The notes under the pieces are model-generated. The model was not told the DNA's origin and did not search any database. It saw only the letters and a list, made by a program, of their open reading frames with translations. DNA of 10,066 nucleotides, taken from Cypionkella sp. Lineage in GTDB: Bacteria; Pseudomonadota; Alphaproteobacteria; Rhodobacterales; Rhodobacteraceae. Location of the stretch: NCBI GenBank assembly GCA_018063485.1, contig JAGPBG010000049.1, forward strand, positions 1-10,066. Direction: 5' to 3'. This document shows, piece by piece, positions 6,102 through 10,066 of the stretch (its first letter is position 1; each line of letters starts with the position of its first letter). The position numbers and the translations under genes were made by a program.

Positions 6102-7496
6102 TCACATGTGCAGCGCGCGGCCGTAAGCGTCAAGCACCGCTTCGTGCATCATTTCCGAAAGCGTGGGATGCGGGAATACGGTGTTCATCAGGTCTTCCTC
6201 GGTGGTCTCAAGCGTGCGGCCGATGACATAGCCCTGAATCAGCTCGGTCACTTCGGCACCGATCATATGCGCGCCCAACAATTCGCCGGTTTTGGCGTCA
6301 AAAATGGTTTTGATCATGCCCTCGGCCTCGCCCAGGGCGATCGCCTTGCCGTTGCCGATGAAAGGGAAATGACCGACTTTGATCTCGAATCCCGCCTCTT
6401 TGGCGCGGGCTTCGGTCAGGCCGACAGAGGCGACCTGAGGGTGGCAATAGGTGCAACCGGCAATGGAATTGGGCTTGATCGGGTGGGGATGTTTGCCTGC
6501 AATCAGTTCAGCCACCATGACGCCTTCATGGCTGGCCTTATGGGCAAGCCAGGGTGCACCCGCGATGTCGCCGATGGCATAAAGGCCCTCAATGCCGGTG
6601 CGGCAGAATTCATCGGTGACCACATGGGTGCGGTCGATCTTCACGCCAAGGGCTTCAAGGCCAAGGTTTTCGACATTTCCAACGATACCCACGGCGGAAA
6701 TAACGGTGTCAAACTCCTGCGTGGCGGTGCCTTTGGCATCTTCAAGGTAAGCGGTGACTTTGCCATTGCCGCGATCAAGTTTCCTGACCGTGGTTTTCTC
6801 CAAGATCTTCATGCCTTGCTTGACGAAAGTTTTCTTGGCGAAGGCGGAAATTTCAGCATCTTCCACCGGAAGCACGCGGTCCATGACTTCAACCACTGTA
6901 GTATCGGCTCCCAGAGTATTGAAGAAGCTGGCAAATTCGATACCGATGGCACCCGAGCCGATCACGAGGAGTTTTTTCGGCATACGTTTGGGTTGCAGGG
7001 CGTGACGGTAGGTCCAGACCAGATCGCCGTCAGCCTCAAGCCCCGCAAGTTCGCGCGCGCGGGCCCCCGTGGCAAGGATGATGGATTTGGCGGTGAGGTC
7101 TTCGGTGCCTTTGTCGGTTTTCACTGACACGACGCCCGGTTTGGGCAAAGTTGCCGCCCCCATGAACACGGTGACCTTGTTCTTTTTCATCAAATGGCCG
7201 ATGCCGCCCGAAAGCTGTTTGGCAACACCGCGCGAACGCGACACGACGGCATTGAGATCGAAGCTGATACCCGAGGCGGACAAGCCGAACTCCTTGGCGC
7301 GGTGCATGAGGTGGAACACCTCGGCCGAGCGCAGCAGGGCCTTGGTGGGGATACAGCCCCAGTTCAGGCAGATGCCGCCCAGATTTTCACGCTCGACAAT
7401 GGCCACCTTCAGACCCAACTGGCTGGCCCGTATAGCGGCCACATAGCCCCCCGGTCCGGCACCGACAACGATTACATCAAAATTTTGAGCAGCCAT
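6102..7496 (-). CDS. lpdA: Dihydrolipoyl dehydrogenase (E3)
   Basis: FAD flavoenzyme that reoxidises dihydrolipoamide of the pyruvate, 2-oxoglutarate or branched-chain dehydrogenase complexes (or glycine cleavage) with NAD+. The product has 464 residues, close to the E. coli length of 474. Visible: FAD-binding GAGPGG (12-17); redox disulfide C43/C48 in GGICLNWGCIPTK; NAD-binding GSGAIGIEF (180-188); second FAD contact YAIGDIAG (307-314); interface residues HPTLSE with the catalytic pair H443 and E448. All active-site residues are intact. The start has a strong GAGGAGGG site eight bases or so upstream. The central sequence resembles, from memory, the pyruvate-dehydrogenase-associated E3 of alphaproteobacteria, but no E1 or E2 gene adjoins it here, so it may serve a complex encoded elsewhere. 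It lies between a DUF924 gene (75 bases upstream) and an MFS gene (46 bases downstream), all on the minus strand. A palindrome lies just upstream of the ribosome site. Confidence 0.97.
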   Translation of the reverse strand: MAAQNFDVIVVGAGPGGYVAAIRASQLGLKVAIVERENLGGICLNWGCIPTKALLRSAEVFHLMHRAKEFGLSASGISFDLNAVVSRSRGVAKQLSGGIGHLMKKNKVTVFMGAATLPKPGVVSVKTDKGTEDLTAKSIILATGARARELAGLEADGDLVWTYRHALQPKRMPKKLLVIGSGAIGIEFASFFNTLGADTTVVEVMDRVLPVEDAEISAFAKKTFVKQGMKILEKTTVRKLDRGNGKVTAYLEDAKGTATQEFDTVISAVGIVGNVENLGLEALGVKIDRTHVVTDEFCRTGIEGLYAIGDIAGAPWLAHKASHEGVMVAELIAGKHPHPIKPNSIAGCTYCHPQVASVGLTEARAKEAGFEIKVGHFPFIGNGKAIALGEAEGMIKTIFDAKTGELLGAHMIGAEVTELIQGYVIGRTLETTEEDLMNTVFPHPTLSEMMHEAVLDAYGRALHM

Positions 7497-7513
7497 CTTT
7501 CCCTCCTCAGAAA

Positions 7514-7537
7514 AAGTAGTTTGCCATTAAACTATTT
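7514..7537. promoter_or_regulatory. Palindrome upstream of lpdA, possible operator or weak terminator
   Basis: TAGTTT (7517-7522) and AAACTA (7529-7534) are exact inverted copies around six bases, and two further base pairs follow beyond one mismatch on each side. On the minus strand the second arm is followed by CTTTTT, so it could be a weak AT-rich terminator for the DUF924 gene, 35 bases past its stop. Its DNA symmetry and its overlap with a possible lpdA -10 (TTTAAT, 7531-7526; TTGCTT 15 bases upstream, a poor promoter) fit an operator of a dimeric repressor equally well. Confidence 0.4.
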
Positions 7538-7571
7538 CCAAAACTCAAGCAACTCATGCAGCGCTGTGCCA

Positions 7572-8159
7572 CTATGCGCCTCTTGCATGGCTGGTCCGCA
7601 ACGCGCTTACCAAGGCCCCATAACCGCCGTTTGCGATGAAATCCGCCTCAGCGTCGGTATTTTGCCGATCCAATGCGGCGTTGCGCAGCGGAAAGCGGCC
7701 AAATCGTTTGATCATCTCACGATGGGCCTGGGCGTGCAGGGCCATATCGGGGCTGGAGGCCAAACGCTCGGTCAGAAGGGAAACGGCAAGGTCCTGGTCG
7801 TCCAAATCCTCAGAATGTTCGAAAGGCATATAGAAAAACTGCCGCTCCGGTTCCGGCGCATTCATATCCCAGCCTTCGGCCACGGCCTTGCGGGCAGCGG
7901 CGCGGGCGCGGGCATCTGTGGCAAAGGCCAAAGCGGTGCCGCGGTGCATGTTGCGCGCAAGTTGGTCACACAGGATAATATAGGCCAAAGTTCCAACCGT
8001 GCCGCCGATCCAATGCTCCAACCCGTCATCATTGGCAGCCTGCCACAGATCGAGAAAGCGATTGCGAATATCCGCATCCAGGGACTCACCGCCAGCATAC
8101 CAGCCCTTTGGGCCGACCTCGCCCAGCCAATAGTCCAGAATCTCAACAGGATCCGCCAT
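7572..8159 (-). CDS. DUF924 family protein of unknown function
   Basis: Predicted soluble, largely helical cytoplasmic protein of 195 residues, matching the DUF924 family, whose members are thought to have a TPR-like helical fold and no established activity. Family landmarks seen: ILDYWLGE (7-14), GWYAGG (19-24), IRNRFLDLW (31-39), a central ILCDQLARNMHRGTALAFATD (62-82) that corresponds to the usual DQ-x2-RN-x2-RGT-x2-AFA core, FFYMPFEHSEDLDDQD (108-123) and RFGRFPLRNAALDR (152-165). Length is typical and nothing appears truncated. The ATG at 8159 follows AAAGGGGGC. It begins 57 bases after the second MFS gene and ends 75 bases before lpdA, on the same strand. Two alternative small hairpins overlap its ribosome site. 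The neighbourhood gives no direct clue to its role. Confidence 0.93.
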   Translation of the reverse strand: MADPVEILDYWLGEVGPKGWYAGGESLDADIRNRFLDLWQAANDDGLEHWIGGTVGTLAYIILCDQLARNMHRGTALAFATDARARAAARKAVAEGWDMNAPEPERQFFYMPFEHSEDLDDQDLAVSLLTERLASSPDMALHAQAHREMIKRFGRFPLRNAALDRQNTDAEADFIANGGYGALVSALRTSHARGA

Positions 8160-8160
8160 G

Positions 8161-8184
8161 TTGCCCCCTTTGATCGGGCAAAGG
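8161..8184 (-). other. Two overlapping inverted repeats covering the DUF924 ribosome site
   Basis: CCTTTG (8167-8172) pairs with CAAAGG (8179-8184) around six bases; TTGCCC (8161-8166) pairs with GGGCAA (8176-8181) around nine. The two share 8179-8181 and cannot form together. Either would bury part of the AAAGGGGGC ribosome site, which would make translation of the DUF924 gene depend on ribosomes arriving from the MFS gene or on another trigger. Stems of six base pairs are modest evidence. Confidence 0.25.
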
Positions 8185-8216
8185 TGGCAGGTTTGAACGG
8201 ATCGCGCAACAGGCTC

Positions 8217-9473
8217 CTAGTTGCGATTCTGGCTTTCGGATTTCTCCAGGGCGGCCTCGATCGAGATCACCGAAGATGTCGGGCTGATCGGGGTGAAGGT
8301 GCCCTGTGCATCAGGGGTGCGGCGGCGACGTGTCATACGATAGGCGGTGTAAGCAGCCAAGGCAGCAAACAGCACCGACATGAACAAAAAGAACCCGTCC
8401 GGGCCAATCTGCGCCATGATCCAGCCCGTGATCAACGGGCCGGTAATTGCCCCCAGGCCATTGATAAAGATCAAGCCTGCCGAGGCGGCGGCCATATCGG
8501 AATTGTCCAGATAGTCGTTTACATAGGCCACAAGCAGTGAATAAAGCGGGTTTGAAATTCCGCCCCCCAATGCACCAACCAGCACCAAGAGCGCAAAGGG
8601 CGCCGTGGCAAAAGGCAAGGCGTTCCAGATCACCGGTATGGCAAGCGCAATGGTGCCTGCAACGGAAAGCCACAATACCAGACGGCGGCGATCCATCCGG
8701 TCGGACAGCCAACCGATGGGATATTGCAGCACCAAGCCGCCCACATAGATAAAGGCGACGAAAATCGAGATTTCCTTGACCGAAAGCCCTGCCTGGGTGC
8801 CCCAAACCGAGGCCATGCCGAACTGCGCCGAAAAGATGCCGCCGAGGATGAACATGCCCACGCAGCCCAGGGGGGATGCCTTGTAAAGGCGTCGGAACGA
8901 AAGCGGTGCTGTCGAGGCAAAGGCCGGTGCCGGAGCAACAGAGAGCAGGATCGGAGTGAATGCGAGCGATACCAGAATGGATGGAATGACAAACAGGATG
9001 AACCCCGATGGATCACCGGTATTCAGCAAGATTTGCGCCACAATGATTCCGACCATCTGCATGATAAGGTAAAGCGACAGCGCCTGACCACGGTTTTCAT
9101 TGGTAGAGGCCGAGTTCAGCCAGCTTTCGGCGGTGATATAGACACCCGAGAAGGAAAACCCGATCATCACCCGCATCAGCGCCCAGGCGATCCAGTTTGG
9201 CGCCACGGCATACATGATCAGCACTGCCGAGATCATCGAGCCGAGGGCTGCAAACACCCGCACATGGCCCACGCGACGGATCATGTCGGGGGCCATGCGC
9301 GACCCGAACAAGAAGCCCAGAAAGTAGCACGACATAACGACGGACATTTGCAGCGTGGTGAAATGTTCAATTTCACCGCGGATACCCAAAAGAGTGCCCT
9401 GCATACCATTGCCGAGCATCAAAAGCATGATCCCCAGCAACAAGGCCCAGGAGTTGCGCAGAACGGTCAGCAT
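8217..9473 (-). CDS. MFS transporter (YcaD-like sugar/drug carrier group)
   Basis: Integral membrane protein of 418 residues with about twelve hydrophobic segments. Features: first helix LLLGIMLLMLGNGMQGTLLG (11-30); RRVGHVRVFAALGS (66-79), a variant of the first MFS loop; RVMIGFSFSGVYITAESWLN (101-120), in the helix-4/5 region, with an acidic Glu within the membrane; and a good MFS signature GWLSDRMDRRRL (254-265) after helix 8. After the last helix comes a hydrophilic tail of about 37 residues (RMTRRRRTPD onwards) rich in Ser, Thr and Pro, which I recall as common in Rhodobacterales members of this group. The frame is open to ATGs at 9536 and 9548, but the ATG at 9473 starts at the conserved MLTVLRNSW with AAGAGG eight bases upstream. 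It lies 89 bases after queA and 57 before the DUF924 gene. Substrate unknown; the group name is a memory-based guess. Confidence 0.88.
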   Translation of the reverse strand: MLTVLRNSWALLLGIMLLMLGNGMQGTLLGIRGEIEHFTTLQMSVVMSCYFLGFLFGSRMAPDMIRRVGHVRVFAALGSMISAVLIMYAVAPNWIAWALMRVMIGFSFSGVYITAESWLNSASTNENRGQALSLYLIMQMVGIIVAQILLNTGDPSGFILFVIPSILVSLAFTPILLSVAPAPAFASTAPLSFRRLYKASPLGCVGMFILGGIFSAQFGMASVWGTQAGLSVKEISIFVAFIYVGGLVLQYPIGWLSDRMDRRRLVLWLSVAGTIALAIPVIWNALPFATAPFALLVLVGALGGGISNPLYSLLVAYVNDYLDNSDMAAASAGLIFINGLGAITGPLITGWIMAQIGPDGFFLFMSVLFAALAAYTAYRMTRRRRTPDAQGTFTPISPTSSVISIEAALEKSESQNRN

Positions 9474-9528
9474 GGCATGGGCCTCTTGTTTGGGTTGGGC
9501 GTTGGTATCATCTTCGTTACAATGCGAT

Positions 9529-9555
9529 CTGACCATCGGCGACGCCATTGGTCAG
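9529..9555 (-). terminator. Hairpin seven bases past queA, possible terminator or attenuator
   Basis: CTGACCA (9529-9535) and TGGTCAG (9549-9555) are exact inverted copies; between them GGC and GCC pair around GAC, giving a two-tier stem interrupted by a 2x2 internal loop. It begins seven bases after the queA stop and has no T-run after it. It probably marks or protects the queA 3' end, but could also be an operator ahead of the MFS gene. Confidence 0.4.
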
Positions 9556-9562
9556 GAATGCG

Positions 9563-10066
9563 TCAGGGGATCAAGAGAGAACTGTCGCCGTATGAAAAGA
9601 AGCGGTAATTCTGGCGGATGGCGTGGCTATAGATGGCTTTGATCCGCTCTTGGCCCATCAGGGCCGATACCAGCATCAGCAGCGTAGATTTCGGAAGGTG
9701 GAAGTTCGTCATCAACCCGTCGGTGACGTTGAATTTGAACCCGGGATAGATGAAGATATCAGTGGGGCCGCTGAAAGGTTCGATCTGACCCGACCTTGCA
9801 GCGGTTTCGATCAGCCGCAGGGCTGTGGTGCCAACGGGGATGATGCGGCCACCGGCGGCTTTGGTGGCGGCGATCTCGGCGGCGGCGGCAGGTGTGACTT
9901 CACCCCATTCGGCGTGCATCTTATGGGTGGTGACATCCTCGACCTTGACCGGAAGAAAGGTGCCGGCACCGACATGCAGGGTGACTTCGGTAAAGCTTAC
10001 GCCCATATCTGCAAGGGTTTTCAGCAGGCTCTCATCAAAATGCAGGCTGGCGGTGGGCGCGGCCAC
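9563..10066 (-). CDS. queA: S-adenosylmethionine:tRNA ribosyltransferase-isomerase (QueA), C-terminal half
   Basis: Queuosine-pathway enzyme that transfers and isomerises the ribosyl group of S-adenosylmethionine onto 7-aminomethyl-7-deazaguanine at position 34 of tRNAs with GUN anticodons, forming epoxyqueuosine. Only the last 167 codons are present, about half of a typical 340-360; the 5' end lies beyond the right edge, so the first visible GTG is internal and not a start. Conserved blocks: AAPTASLHF at the edge, [59 protein letters not shown] and the C-terminal [12 protein letters not shown], all as expected. The stop is TGA, followed after seven bases by a hairpin; the MFS gene starts 89 bases on. 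In many bacteria queA adjoins tgt, but here the downstream neighbour is a transporter. Confidence 0.97.
   Translation of the reverse strand: MAAPTASLHFDESLLKTLADMGVSFTEVTLHVGAGTFLPVKVEDVTTHKMHAEWGEVTPAAAAEIAATKAAGGRIIPVGTTALRLIETAARSGQIEPFSGPTDIFIYPGFKFNVTDGLMTNFHLPKSTLLMLVSALMGQERIKAIYSHAIRQNYRFFSYGDSSLLIP

Noticed and set aside
6056..6133. Longer start for the first MFS transporter at 6133
   Set aside because: It would overlap the lpdA end and add 26 residues with no membrane or signal features; the ATG at 6055 has a better ribosome site and opens on the first helix.
7194..8540. A 448-codon plus-strand frame across lpdA, DUF924 and the MFS gene
   Set aside because: It is antisense to three well-supported genes and their gaps, with no recognisable domain; long shadow frames are expected on the opposite strand of such genes.
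9474..9548. Longer start for the second MFS transporter at 9536 or 9548
   Set aside because: The extra residues are hydrophilic and unlike the family start MLTVLRNSW; the longer frame also runs into the hairpin after queA.
8724..9608. A 294-codon plus-strand frame opposite the second MFS gene
   Set aside because: The product is a hydrophilic His/Gln/Arg/Asp-rich string, mirror of a membrane protein's codons, with no family features.
1..10066. Mobile element, CRISPR array, defence island or other new multi-gene system
   Set aside because: All genes belong to housekeeping or transporter families, no transposase, integrase, direct-repeat array or target duplication is visible, and composition looks even throughout.

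Overview
The window looks like an ordinary chromosomal segment of an alphaproteobacterium, most likely a Rhodobacterales (Roseobacter-type) species. The grounds are moderately GC-rich coding sequence, close matches from memory to the Rhodobacterales forms of UvrA, LpdA, QueA and a DUF924 protein, an alphaproteobacterial-type SOS box (GAAC-N7-GAAT) in front of uvrA, and an intergenic GCCTCCGGCGGGGATATTTT string of a kind I remember as recurrent in Rhodobacteraceae. No database search was possible, so the taxonomic call is inference.

Layout, left to right. An NCS1-type nucleobase/hydantoin/allantoin permease on the minus strand runs off the left edge (<1-1223). A 293-base gap follows with a perfect 17-bp hairpin, the Rhodobacteraceae-like string and a small inverted repeat. 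uvrA (nucleotide excision repair) lies on the minus strand at 1517-4375. The 182-base divergent region 4376-4557 holds the likely LexA-controlled uvrA promoter and a good promoter for a single-domain rhodanese on the plus strand (4558-4905), the only plus-strand gene. The rhodanese converges with, and overlaps by 11 bases, an MFS transporter (4895-6055, minus). Upstream of that in the same direction are lpdA (dihydrolipoyl dehydrogenase, 6102-7496), a DUF924 protein (7572-8159), a second MFS transporter (8217-9473) and the 3' half of queA (9563->10066, queuosine synthesis).

Five consecutive minus-strand genes (queA, MFS, DUF924, lpdA, MFS) are separated by only 46-89 bases and could be partly co-transcribed. 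Every one of the gaps between them contains an inverted repeat, so read-through may be modulated from gene to gene. Functionally the set is mixed: tRNA modification, transport, central carbon metabolism and DNA repair.

I found no mobile element, CRISPR array, tRNA, rRNA, toxin-antitoxin pair, phage gene or defence island, and no convincing new system. The observations most worth checking are the SOS box overlapping the uvrA -10 element, a Cys-to-Ser change in the first zinc module of UvrA, and the palindrome just upstream of lpdA.
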